From JADJOM01 sp963817435 (GTDB lineage Bacteria; Gemmatimonadota; Gemmatimonadetes; Gemmatimonadales; GWC2-71-9), in assembly GCA_963817435.1 (NCBI GenBank), contig CAWFNY010000003.1, positions 434,001-498,000 of the forward strand: DNA of 64,000 nucleotides, read 5' to 3'. Below, piece after piece: positions 33,847-42,873 of this stretch (position 1 is the first letter of the stretch; the number at the start of each line of letters is the position of its first letter). Made by a program: the position numbers and the translations under genes. A model generated the notes under the pieces. That model worked only from the letters and a program-made list of their open reading frames with translations, did no database searches and was not told the origin of the DNA.

Positions 33847-35859
33847 GTGAACATTGAACGCTCGTCAGGACGACCGCGCCCTCGCTCGACCGCGGGTTCG
33901 CTCCTGCACCTCTCGGCGGCCATGGGACTGGTGTCCGTGATGGCCTGTGCCTCGTCGTCGTCGTCCACCAGTGGTGCCCAGTCGATGGTCGCGCCGAAGC
34001 CCGATCCGCGGGTGGGCCTCAAGGCCGGCATGTGGGATGCGGGGGAAGCCGCCTGGAACATGCGCCTGCTCTCGAACACGCATCCCTCGGAGAAGTTCGC
34101 CGGGATCACCAATTCGGACCTCTCGTTCACCGGGCCATACGCGATCCAGGGCAGCTACAACGGCTTCCAGGTCTGGGACATCACCAATCCGGCCAAGCCG
34201 ACGCTGAAGGACGCCTATCTCTGTCCCGCCTCGCAGAGCGACGTGTCGGTCTACAAGAACCTGCTGTTCGTCTCGGGCGAAGGCATGGGCGGGCGGCTCG
34301 ACTGCGGGACTGAGGGCGTGCACGACACGGTGAGCACCGAGCGGCTCCGCGGCCTTCGGATCTTCGACATCACCGACATCTCCAATCCGAAGTACATCGC
34401 GAACGTGCAGACCTGCCGCGGCTCGCACACCCACACCGTGCTCGCCGATCCGAAGGACCCGGACAACGTCTACGTCTACATCTCCGGCTCCGCGGGCGTC
34501 CGATCGCCGAACGAGATGCCGGGCTGCTCCCGGCTGGCGCCGGACAAGGATCCCAACTCCGCGCTCTTCCGGATCGAAGTGATCAAGGTGCCGCTGGCGC
34601 ACCCGGAGCTGGCGGCGATCGTGAACTCGCCCCGCATCTTCAACGACCTGGTGGCGCCTCCGGTGCACGCCGAGGCGAAGGAGGACATCGAGGCCCAGAA
34701 GGCCGCGGTCGCCGCCGCCAAGGCGCGCGGCGGCTTCACGGCGACGATCAACGGGACGGAGATGGTCCTCCCGAACGGATTCGTCAAGTTCATGCTGGAC
34801 AGCGTGGTGAAGGCACGTGGCGGCAGCGGAGATCCGACGGGCGCTGACAGCGCCGCGCTCCGCACCGGCCTGCCGGGCATCATCGAGAAGATCGTCGGCC
34901 CGCCGCCGACTCCCGGCGCGATCCGTCCCGGCCCGACCCAGTGCCACGACATCACCGTGTATCCGGCGATCGGCCTGGCGGGCGGCGCCTGCGGCGGCTA
35001 CGGCCTGCTGCTCGATATCCGCGACCCGGTCAGCCCGAAGCGGATCGGCGCCGTGTCCGACTCCAACTTCTCCTACTGGCACTCGGCGACGTTCAACAAC
35101 GACGGCACCAAGATCCTGTTCTCCGATGAATGGGGCGGCGGCGGCCAGCCGAAGTGCCGCGCCACCGACAAGTACGAGTGGGGCGCCGACGCGATCTTCA
35201 CGCTCGTGGACGGCAAGATGAAGTTCCAGAGCTACTACAAGATGCCCGCGGCGCAGACGGTCAACGAGAACTGCGTGGCCCACAACGGCTCGCTGATCCC
35301 GATTCCCGGCCGTGACGTCATGATCCAGTCCTGGTACCAGGGCGGCGTCTCGGTGTTCGACTGGACCGATGCGGCGCATCCGAAGGAGATTGCGTTCTTC
35401 GACCGCGGGCCGGCGGATTCCACCCAGATGGCCAGTGCCGGCTCGTGGTCGGTGTACTGGTACAACGGCGTCATGGTGAGCTCGGAGATCGGCCGCGGTC
35501 TCGACATCTTCGAACTGACCCCGAGTCCGTTCATCTCGCAGAACGAGATCGACGCGGCCAAGCTGGTGCACCTCGATTTCCTCAACGTGCAGGGCCAGCC
35601 GAAGTTCGTCTGGCCGGCGAGCTTTGTCGTGGCGCGCGCCTACCTCGACCAGCTGGAGCGGTCGAACGGCCTCGCCGCCGGCAAGGTGACCGCCGCCCGG
35701 GCGTCGCTGGCCGACGCCGAGAAGGTGTCGGGCTCCGCCCGGAAGCTCATCCTCACCACGCTGGCATCGAAGCTCAACGCCGATGCCGGCGGCGCCGCGG
35801 ACGGTGCCAAGGTGCGGAAACTGGCGTCGGCGGTGACCGACCTCGCGGGCGCGATGTAG
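33847..35859 (+). CDS. Exported LVIVD-like beta-propeller lipoprotein
   Basis: A 670-residue lipoprotein from the GTG at 33847, with an ACGGAG site upstream; the signal ends in a lipobox-like SVMAC, followed by a Ser-rich linker. The body contains LVIVD-like propeller repeats, such as GFQVWDITNPAKPTLKDAYL, LRIFDITDISNPKYIANV, LLLDIRDPVSPKRIGAV and VSVFDWTDAAHPKEIAF. Several His/Asp sites (RGSHTHTVLADP, CHDITVYP, FSYWHSATFN) could bind metal. The function is unknown; similar proteins are commonly adjacent to DUF305 genes, as here. A strong terminator follows. Confidence 0.8.
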   Translation: MNIERSSGRPRPRSTAGSLLHLSAAMGLVSVMACASSSSSTSGAQSMVAPKPDPRVGLKAGMWDAGEAAWNMRLLSNTHPSEKFAGITNSDLSFTGPYAIQGSYNGFQVWDITNPAKPTLKDAYLCPASQSDVSVYKNLLFVSGEGMGGRLDCGTEGVHDTVSTERLRGLRIFDITDISNPKYIANVQTCRGSHTHTVLADPKDPDNVYVYISGSAGVRSPNEMPGCSRLAPDKDPNSALFRIEVIKVPLAHPELAAIVNSPRIFNDLVAPPVHAEAKEDIEAQKAAVAAAKARGGFTATINGTEMVLPNGFVKFMLDSVVKARGGSGDPTGADSAALRTGLPGIIEKIVGPPPTPGAIRPGPTQCHDITVYPAIGLAGGACGGYGLLLDIRDPVSPKRIGAVSDSNFSYWHSATFNNDGTKILFSDEWGGGGQPKCRATDKYEWGADAIFTLVDGKMKFQSYYKMPAAQTVNENCVAHNGSLIPIPGRDVMIQSWYQGGVSVFDWTDAAHPKEIAFFDRGPADSTQMASAGSWSVYWYNGVMVSSEIGRGLDIFELTPSPFISQNEIDAAKLVHLDFLNVQGQPKFVWPASFVVARAYLDQLERSNGLAAGKVTAARASLADAEKVSGSARKLILTTLASKLNADAGGAADGAKVRKLASAVTDLAGAM

Positions 35860-35888
35860 CCGTCCGCCGCACGCGGTAGTCGTGTCAG

Positions 35889-35934
35889 GAGCCGGGCGTC
35901 CGCATGCTGCGGGCGCCCGGCTCGCTTCTTCCCC
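35889..35934 (+). terminator. Strong hairpin terminator
   Basis: A long stem: GAGCCGGGCG pairs perfectly with CGCCCGGCTC (35914-35923), and an inner CCGC/GCGG pair extends it. It is followed by GCTTCTTCCCC. It closes the DUF305/LVIVD transcription unit. Confidence 0.8.
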
Positions 35935-36090
35935 TGGCCAGCGGCGGCCCAGGCACCGGTCTGGTGCTAGCCGGGGAGCCGTGCGAGCCGTATCATCATC
36001 CGATGCCGCTGAGTCCTGGAAATGGACGGACTCTGACCAGGTCCGAGGCCACACGCAGGACCGACGCATGAGAGAGGGAGGCACCAACGC

Positions 36091-37065
36091 ATGAGCCCAT
36101 CATGGTGGCGGCGGCATGGCTCCGCTCCGGCCGGCGATGGCGGGGACCGGTTGCCGCCGGACTCGCAGGTGGCGACCGCCGAGTATCGCACGGCGAGTAT
36201 CGCGGCGCTGCCGGGCGAGAAGCCGCGCGATGATGAACTCGACCTCTTCGGCCTGACCCATCGCGGCAAGGTCAAGAAGAAGAACGAGGATCACTTCCTC
36301 CTCTGCACCGTGCATCCGACGGTCGTCATCCATGGCACCAGCCTTCCCAACCCGGAGCGGCTGCCACTCCGCGGACAGCGGCTGGCGACGATCATGCTGG
36401 TGGCCGACGGCGTGAGCAGCGGCGGCGGCGGCGGGGAGGCCAGCCGAGTCGCGGCGGAAGCGGTCACCGGTTACGTCTCCTCGACCCTGAACTGCTACCA
36501 CGCCGGGAGCGGGCAGGAGCAGGCCTTCCTCGACGGGCTCAAGGCTGCCGCGCTCGAGGCCCACAGCGCGGTGCGCTCCGAGGGAGCGGCTCATCCCGAG
36601 ATCCGGAAGATGGCCACCACGCTCACGCTGGTGACTGCGGTCTGGCCCTGGGCCTACGCGGTGCAGGTCGGCGACAGCCGCTGTTACGTCTACACCGAAG
36701 ACGGGCTCCGGCAGGTCACCCGCGACCAGACCATGGCGCAGGACCTGGTGGACCGGGGCGCGCTGCCGCCGGAACGGCTGGCGAGTTCTCCGTTCACCCA
36801 CGTCCTGGTCAGTGCGATCGGTGGTGAGGAAGCCAGGCCGGAGATCACCCGCATCGATCTCGATCTCCCGGGGCTGGTGCTGCTGCTCTGCAGCGACGGC
36901 TTGATCAAGCACGTCTCGGACGAAGAGATCGCCAGGGAGATCGGGCGGATGCAGTCGTCCGAACAGCTCTGTCACACGCTGCTCGACATGGCGATGGAGG
37001 CCGGCGGGAGCGACAACATCACCGTGATCGTGGCGCGGGCACGAAGGCATCGCGACGCGGCGTGA
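36091..37065 (+). CDS. PP2C-family protein Ser/Thr phosphatase
   Basis: A 324-residue Mn/Mg-dependent phosphatase that should remove phosphate from Ser/Thr residues, opposing the kinases nearby. PP2C motifs: GLTHRGKVKKKNEDHF near 53, TIMLVADGVSSGGGGGEAS with the metal-binding Asp, TTLTLVTAV, AVQVGDSRCYVY, TRDQTMAQDLV, VLLLCSDGLIKHV and GSDNITVIVARA. The first 45 residues are variable. It starts a set of three genes (phosphatase, zinc-ribbon/SH3 protein, kinase) on one strand, a typical reversible phosphorylation module. Confidence 0.92.
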   Translation: MSPSWWRRHGSAPAGDGGDRLPPDSQVATAEYRTASIAALPGEKPRDDELDLFGLTHRGKVKKKNEDHFLLCTVHPTVVIHGTSLPNPERLPLRGQRLATIMLVADGVSSGGGGGEASRVAAEAVTGYVSSTLNCYHAGSGQEQAFLDGLKAAALEAHSAVRSEGAAHPEIRKMATTLTLVTAVWPWAYAVQVGDSRCYVYTEDGLRQVTRDQTMAQDLVDRGALPPERLASSPFTHVLVSAIGGEEARPEITRIDLDLPGLVLLLCSDGLIKHVSDEEIAREIGRMQSSEQLCHTLLDMAMEAGGSDNITVIVARARRHRDAA

Positions 37066-37071
37066 TCGCTG

Positions 37072-37106
37072 ACTCACGACACTGACGCACGACACTGACG
37101 CACGAC
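37072..37106 (+). repeat. Short tandem repeat
   Basis: Two exact copies of the 13-base unit ACTGACGCACGAC, preceded by a partial third copy (ACTCACGAC), fill the gap between the phosphatase and the zinc-ribbon gene. It looks like replication slippage with no evident function. Confidence 0.8.
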
Positions 37107-37125
37107 GCCGGAATCGCACCTCTCG

Positions 37126-37761
37126 ATGGCATACACGGTCTGCCCCAACTGCGGCCAGAATGCGCTGCGCGTCGCCACGCGCTGCCCCCGGTGCGGCCTT
37201 GCCTTTGAGTCGCAGTTCTTCAGTCAGTCGGCGCCGCGCCCCCGTCGCCGCCGGCTGTCTCTCGGCATGCTCCTCGCGGGTGCGGTGGTGGCGGTGCTGG
37301 GCGCGAATGCCCTGTGGCAGCGATTCGGCGTCCCGCCCGCGCCCGCCGTGCCCGCGATGAAGCCGGCCACCCTGCCGCCGGCGCGACCGCAGCCCGAACC
37401 GCAGCGGGAATCGGTCACCTCCGTGACGGAGAGCCTCGTCACCCCGCCGCCCGAAGCGCCCCGGGTGCCCGCTCCCGCGGAGTCTCGCGCGCCCGTCGCC
37501 GAGACTCCCGTCCCACCCGCCGCGCCGGTCAGTCTGGCCGGCACGCGGGCCAGGTACGCGAGTACCTGGCTGAATGTCCGTTCCGACCGCCGCAATTCCG
37601 CGTCGATCCTCCGGGTGCTCAGGCCCGGGGAGGCGGTGCGTGTGGATTCGCTCTCGCAGGGCTGGTACCGGGTGGTCGCCGACGGGGAGCCGGCCGGCTG
37701 GGTCGATCGGCGCCTCCTCGACAGCCTGCCGCCATCCCCGCAGCCCACGGCGCACGAGTGA
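37126..37761 (+). CDS. Zinc-ribbon, single-pass membrane protein with SH3 domain
   Basis: A 211-residue protein in three parts. Residues 5-25 hold a zinc ribbon with two CxxC pairs (CPNCGQNALRVATRCPRC). A basic stretch and one membrane helix (LGMLLAGAVVAVLGANAL, about 46-63) follow. After a Pro-rich linker (65-145), the C-terminus carries a bacterial SH3 domain (STWLNVRSDRRNSASILRVL, then GWYRVV and AGWVDRRLL). SH3 domains of this kind usually bind peptidoglycan or proteins outside the membrane. Its last four bases overlap the GTG start of the kinase (GTGA), so the two are coupled, suggesting a sensor or partner for it. Confidence 0.82.
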   Translation: MAYTVCPNCGQNALRVATRCPRCGLAFESQFFSQSAPRPRRRRLSLGMLLAGAVVAVLGANALWQRFGVPPAPAVPAMKPATLPPARPQPEPQRESVTSVTESLVTPPPEAPRVPAPAESRAPVAETPVPPAAPVSLAGTRARYASTWLNVRSDRRNSASILRVLRPGEAVRVDSLSQGWYRVVADGEPAGWVDRRLLDSLPPSPQPTAHE

Positions 37762-40700
37762 CGGACGTCCCGCACCGCCTGACAACCGCCCTCGCCGACC
37801 GCTACCGCATCGAGCGCAAGCTCGGTGAAGGCGGCATGGCCACGGTCTATCTCGCCGAGGATCTCAAGCACCGGCGCAAGGTCGCGGTGAAAGTGCTGCG
37901 TCCCGAGCTCGCCGCGGCGCTGGGCCCGGAGCGGTTCCTGCGCGAGATCGAAACCACCGCGAATCTCCGGCATCCGCACATTCTGCCGCTGTACGATTCG
38001 GGGCAGGCCCCGGATCCCTCCGGGGCGTTCCTCTATTACGTGATGCCATACGTCGAGGGCGAATCGCTCCGCGACCGCCTGGCGCGGGAGCGGCAGCTGC
38101 CGGTCGACGAGGCGCTCCGGCTCACCCGCGAAGTGGCCGACGCCCTCGGCTACGCCCACGAGCGCGGCATCATTCACCGGGACATCAAGCCTGACAACAT
38201 CCTGCTGGAGCGGGGACACGCGGTCGTGGCGGACTTCGGCATCGCGCGGGCGGTGAGCAGCGCGGGCACCGCGCAGCTCACCCAGACCGGGATGGCCGTC
38301 GGCACGCCGGCCTACATGAGTCCGGAGCAGTCGGTCGGCGAAAGCGATCTCGACGGCCGGAGCGATCTCTATGCCCTGGGCTGCGTGCTGTACGAGATGC
38401 TGGCCGGCGAGCCGCCCTATGCCGGCGCCTCGGCGCAGGCGATCATCGCCAAGCGCTTCCGGGAACCGGTACCGCGCATCTCCACCCTGCGCGAGACGGT
38501 GTCGCCGTCACTCGAAGGAACAATCATCCGGGCGCTGGCCAGGGCGCCGGTCGATCGCTTCGCGACCGTCGAGGAATTCCGGCTCGCCCTCGCGTCGCCT
38601 GACACGGTCTCGACACCTCCGCCCACCCCGGCGGCGCGCCGCGAAGGGGAAGAGGAGTTCTGGGTTGCCGTGCTGCCGTTCCGCGCCCGCGGCGCGAGTG
38701 CCGATCTCGAAGCCCTCGCCGAAGGGATGACCGAGTCGATCGTGACCGGGCTGTTGCGCTTCACGTATCTCCGGGTCTTCTCGCAGCGCTCGACCGCGAA
38801 TTCGTCGACGAGACGATCGACGCCCGCGCCGCCGGCAAGGAACTCGGCGCGCGCTACGTGATGGAGGGGAGTCTCCGGCAGGCGGGGTCGGCGTTGCGAG
38901 TGTCGGTCCAGCTCGCCGATGCGACGTCGGGCGCGCAGCTCTGGTCCGAGAGCGTACGATCGCCCGTTCAGTCCGGAGGCAGTCTTTGCGCTGCAGGATG
39001 AACTCGTCCCGCGCATCGTGTCCAGTGTGGCCGACGCGCACGGCGTCCTGACCCACACCCTGAGCGAATCGCTCCGGAGCAAGGATACCGACCAGCTGAC
39101 GCCGTACGAAGCGGTCCTGCGCAGCTTCGGCTATGGCTATCGCATGACTCCCCAGGAGCATGCGGTCGTGCGGGCCGGCCTCGAACGCGCTGTCCAGCAG
39201 GCGCCGAGGTATGCGGACGCCTGGGGCATGCTGTCGCTGGTGTACAGCGAAGAATTCTCGAATGGGTTCAATGTGCGGCCCGATCCGCTCGGGCGCGCAC
39301 TCCAGACGGCCCGACGAGCGGCCGATGCCGCGCCCTCAAGCGCCCTGTCATATAACGCGCTCGCCCGTGCCCTGTTCTTCCGCAAGGAATTCCAGGCCTT
39401 CCGGATCGCGGCGGAGCGGGCCATTGAACTCAATCCCTTCAACGGACCCACGCTAGCGGGCCTCGGCGGCATGATCGCCTTTGCGGGGGACTGGGAGCAC
39501 GGCTGCGCCATCGTCGAGCGGGCGATGAAGCTCAATCCGCGGCACCCCGGCGGCTACTGGTTTGCGCCCTTCTACAACGCATATCGCCAGCGTGACTACC
39601 GCGGTGCGCTGAACATCGCGCTCAAGATCAATCTGCCGGATTTCTTCGCGACCCACGCGGCCATGGCCGCTGCTTATGGGCAGCTCGGCGAGGGCGAAGC
39701 GGCGGGCAAGGCCCTGCGGGAGCTCCTCAAAGTGACGCCGGACTACGCCCTGACGGTGAGCGACGAACTCGCGAAGTGGTTCGACCCGGACCTCGCGCAG
39801 CACGTGCTTGACGGACTCCGCAAGGCGGGGCTGGAGATCGGCGGCGCCAGCAGAGAGACCGCGGCGGCCTCACGACCCGGCTCCGGGCCGTCGGTCGCGG
39901 TGCTTCCCTTCGCCAACATGAGCACCGATCCCGAAGACGAGATCTTCGCGGACGGGATCACCGAGGAGATCATCAACGCGCTGGCACAGCTGCCCGGGCT
40001 TCGCGTGGCGGCCCGCACCTCCTGCTTCGCCTTCAAGGGCAAGCCCGAGGATCTCCGGGTGGTCGCGGAGAAGCTGGGCGTCGGCAGCGTGATGGAGGGA
40101 AGTGTCCGCAAGGTCGGCTCACGGCTCCGGGTGACGGCGCAGCTGATCAGCGCCACCGACGGCTGCCACCTCTGGTCCGAGCGGTACGACCGCGAATTGC
40201 GCGACGTCTTCGCGATGCAGGACGAGATCGCCGGCGCCATCGCGACGAAGCTGCAGCTCTCCCTCGCCGGGGCACCCGCTGTCCGTCCGGCGCCTGCGAG
40301 CGCAGAGGCCTATGAACTGCTCCTCAAGGGGCGGGTGCTGCTCAATCGCCGCGGTCGCTCGATCATCGAGGCCCGCAGCTACCTCGAGCGGGCCGTGGAG
40401 CTCGACCCGGGCAGCGCCGAGGCGCATGGGCTGCTCGGCGACTGTTACCGGCTGCACGGCGTCTATGGGATAGCATCCCCGGCCGAGATGATACCGCGTG
40501 CGCGCGCCGAGGCGGAGCGGGCGCTGGCGCTCGACCCGGAGCATGTGGAGGCGCTCGCGACCCTCTCCAACATCGCCGCGGTCCACGAATGGGACACCTC
40601 GAAGTATGTCAGCTACATCGACCGGGCGCTGGCACGCGACCCGTCGCACATCCGCGCCCGCTCGGAGAAGGCCCTCTGGATGTCGATCATGGACCGGGCC

Positions 40701-41255
40701 TCTACCCCGATTGAGTCCGCACTGGCGGAGCTCGACATCGCCGTTCGGCTCGATCCGCTCAATGCCTGGGTGTTCGCCATGCGCGCCATCGCGTTCCTGT
40801 TCGACGACCGGCCGGCAGAGGCGCTCGCCGAGGTGGAGTACGGGTTGGCCATCGACGAAACCCAGTTCACCGTGCGATGGATCCTGGTGGCGTCGCTCGC
40901 CGCACTGGGCCGCCACGACGACGCGCTCGCCGCCGCCGAGCCGGCCCTCGCGATGTCAGGCCGCAATCCCTGGCTGCTCGCGGAGGTCGCGGCCGTGCAC
41001 GCCGCCCGGGGCGACAGGGCCGCCGCCGAGATAGTGTTCCAGGAACTCCGTGGTCGCGCGATGACGGGCTACGTCGGCTGGTCGGAGCAGGCGGCCTGTG
41101 CCGGTTCGGCGGGGCACCTGCCGGAGGCCCGCGCGATGGCGCGGAAGGCGCTCGCGGGACGCGAGGCTTTTTGCCTCTTCTGGAAGTTGCCAGCCTGGGG
41201 GCCACTTCGGGCCGACGCGGAAGGCTACGCAATCCTGCGGAGTACCGGCCTGTGA
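37758..41255 (+). CDS. Ser/Thr kinase with two TolB-like domains and TPRs, doubly frameshifted
   Basis: Inferred product of about 1165 residues: kinase domain (1-290; KLGEGGMATVYLAEDL, HRDIKPDN, ADFGIARA), a TolB-like/adenylate-cyclase-associated domain (VAVLPFRARG), TPRs, a second TolB-like domain (VAVLPFANMSTDPEDEIFAD, then LWSERYDRELRDVFAMQDEI) and more TPRs. There is no membrane helix. One base is missing near 38797 and one is extra near 38954; between them the correct reading (EFVDETIDARAAGKELGARY, then VMEGSLRQAGSALRV) lies in another frame, and the uncorrected frame stops at 38861. The two indels compensate. Without correction the gene is split into 37758-38861 and about 38919-41255. 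It starts with GTG coupled to the upstream gene. Confidence 0.85.
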
Positions 41256-41509
41256 ACGAGCGCTCGCCGGCCGCTACCGCTTCCAGCGCAGGCTCGGTGA
41301 AGTCGGTGCGCCGCTCCGGCAAGCGGGCGCGCATCACCGCCCGGCTCAGCGACGTGGTCGATGGCTTCCGGCTGTGGTCCGAGCGGTACGACCGGGAGAT
41401 CGAGGATGTGTTCGCGGCGCAGGACGAGATCGCCACCGCGCGTCGCCTGTCTGGGAAGATGAATTGCAGCACTCTCACACCCCCTTCACTGCCATTTAAT
41501 GGCCTGTAA
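41252..41509 (+). pseudogene. Scar of another kinase-TolB gene, internally deleted
   Basis: Two non-adjacent pieces of the same gene family are fused. In one frame ERALAGRYRFQRRLGE (from 41255) is the start of a kinase domain, like ADRYRIERKLGEGG at the head of the intact gene. Another frame, from about 41298, reads GSVKSVRRSGKRARITARLS and DGFRLWSERYDREIEDVFAA, matching the TolB-like domain far downstream in that family. The junction lies at GGCTCGGTGAAG, which resembles both parents, so deletion by short homology is likely. The frame ends at 41509 without TPRs and is not expected to be functional. Confidence 0.7.
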
Positions 41510-41568
41510 GTCATGATGCTACTGGCGGGTACGCCGCACGTGAACGACAGTTAGGTGAGGAGGTCGCG

Positions 41569-41862
41569 ATGCACATCCGGCAATCCAAAGGGCCCTTCTG
41601 CCAGAGCTGCGGGATGCCGATGCATAAGCCAGCGGATTTCGGGACGGAATCGAACGGCATCTATTCGAACGACTTCTGCCATCTCTGCTACGCCAACGGG
41701 GATTTCACCGAACCCGGCATTTCGATGCAGGTCATGCTCAACCGGTCTACGGCCAGGATCGCGGAATTCGGCATTGTTCCCGAGTTTCACGCTCGGATAG
41801 TCATGGCCGGGGTGCTGCCGAGCCTGAAGCGCTGGCGCATCCCGGTCTGCGAACCGGTGTAG
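41569..41862 (+). CDS. Small zinc-ribbon protein (zf-ribbon_2 type)
   Basis: A 97-residue protein with a GGAGG site before the ATG. The family pattern is clear: FCQSCGMPMHKPADFGTES, SNDFCHLCYANGDFTEPGI, then a helical C-terminus. The two Cys pairs should bind one zinc ion. Proteins of this family are usually annotated as putative zinc-ribbon proteins of unknown function and often sit beside DinB or GyrI-like genes; a DinB gene lies 1 kb downstream here. The codon usage is a little less GC-biased than in its neighbours. Confidence 0.82.
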   Translation: MHIRQSKGPFCQSCGMPMHKPADFGTESNGIYSNDFCHLCYANGDFTEPGISMQVMLNRSTARIAEFGIVPEFHARIVMAGVLPSLKRWRIPVCEPV

Positions 41863-42307
41863 CTGGTTTCCCGTCGGCTCCGACGGTCCTTCCAGAATTG
41901 TCGCCTCCTGCTGCGCCGACCCCTCAACGCTCGTCCCGGCGCTGCCACGTATGGCTGCAGGCACTCGTCGGCGCCGCCATCCTCCGCCACTGAATCGGTG
42001 GTGGATAAGGCCAATCCCGATGCTGTGATCCTGCTCTGCCGAGAAGGCGCCTCCACCAACCGCGGCACCTTTCACCGCTGGCAGGTACGGGTCAGGCGAT
42101 AGCAGCTGCACGTTGCCACCAATGTTCGCTTCCGGAACCAGCCCGAACTCAGCCGTTGCCCCGATGGACGCAATCGAGAGCCGGCATGTCTCCCCTTGCG
42201 AATCCATCCGGTCAGCGCCAATTACTGTGTGGGCGGTCGCACGGGCGCGCGATCGCTTTTGCAGACTTGTCTCTGGCGCCCCATCCCCAGCAACCGCACC
42301 GGACCCC
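41863..42307. other. Gene-free stretch with a possible degraded minus-strand frame
   Basis: About 445 bases before msrB. On the minus strand a protein-like reading runs through about 42240-41990 (for example AEFGLVPEANIGGNVQLL and AAVGGGAFSAEQDHSIGIGL) with softer GC bias than real genes nearby. It has no credible start, ribosome site or end and may be the remains of a lost gene, possibly for an exported protein. No promoter or RNA could be assigned. Confidence 0.3.
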
Positions 42308-42793
42308 ATGCTCGTCAAACTGATCAATCGTGACGGAAGACTGGTGGGCCCGGTGGACGTGCCCCGCGTGGTGAAGAGCGACGCGGAGTGGCGCGCCCTG
42401 CTCTCGCCGGAGCAGTACGAGATCGCCCGAGGCAAAGGCACCGAGCGCGCCTTCTGCGGCACGCTGCTCGACAACAAGCGCGACGGCATCTACGCCTGCG
42501 TCTGCTGCCGGCTGCCGCTCTTCTCCTCCGGCGCCAAGTTCGAGTCGGGTACCGGCTGGCCCAGCTTCTTCCAGGCGGTGGCGAGCGAGAACGTGGTGAC
42601 CCACAAGGACACCAGCTACGGCATGGTGCGCACCGAGATTCTCTGCGCCCGCTGCGACGGGCATCTCGGCCACGTCTTCGACGACGGCCCCCGGCCGACC
42701 CGGCTCCGCTTCTGCGTGAACGCCGCCTCACTGCTGTTCGTCGACCAGGCCGACGTGGCCACGCTCGCCGATCCCGCGGCTCCTGCCGGCTGA
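42308..42793 (+). CDS. msrB: Peptide-methionine (R)-S-oxide reductase
   Basis: A 161-residue MsrB that reduces methionine-R-sulfoxide in proteins with thioredoxin. Signature residues: zinc-binding CVCC and CARC pairs, FESGTGWPSFFQ, HLGHVFDDGPRP, and the catalytic Cys in RLRFCVNAASLLF (usually RYCINSAAL). The ATG at 42308 fits the family start; upstream in-frame sequence is not protein-like. It heads a plus-strand series of small genes and has no MsrA neighbour. Confidence 0.92.
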   Translation: MLVKLINRDGRLVGPVDVPRVVKSDAEWRALLSPEQYEIARGKGTERAFCGTLLDNKRDGIYACVCCRLPLFSSGAKFESGTGWPSFFQAVASENVVTHKDTSYGMVRTEILCARCDGHLGHVFDDGPRPTRLRFCVNAASLLFVDQADVATLADPAAPAG

Positions 42794-42873
42794 GGCGATC
42801 CGGGTGGCGGGGTGCCACGTGGCGTGGGTATCGTGAAGCGTTCCGAACGCCGCCCCCTCACCCCGGGTTGAAC

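Noticed and set aside
33865..36087. A 740-codon minus-strand open frame
   Set aside because: It is antisense to the LVIVD lipoprotein gene, which has repeats, a signal and a ribosome site. The antisense frame is a composition shadow.
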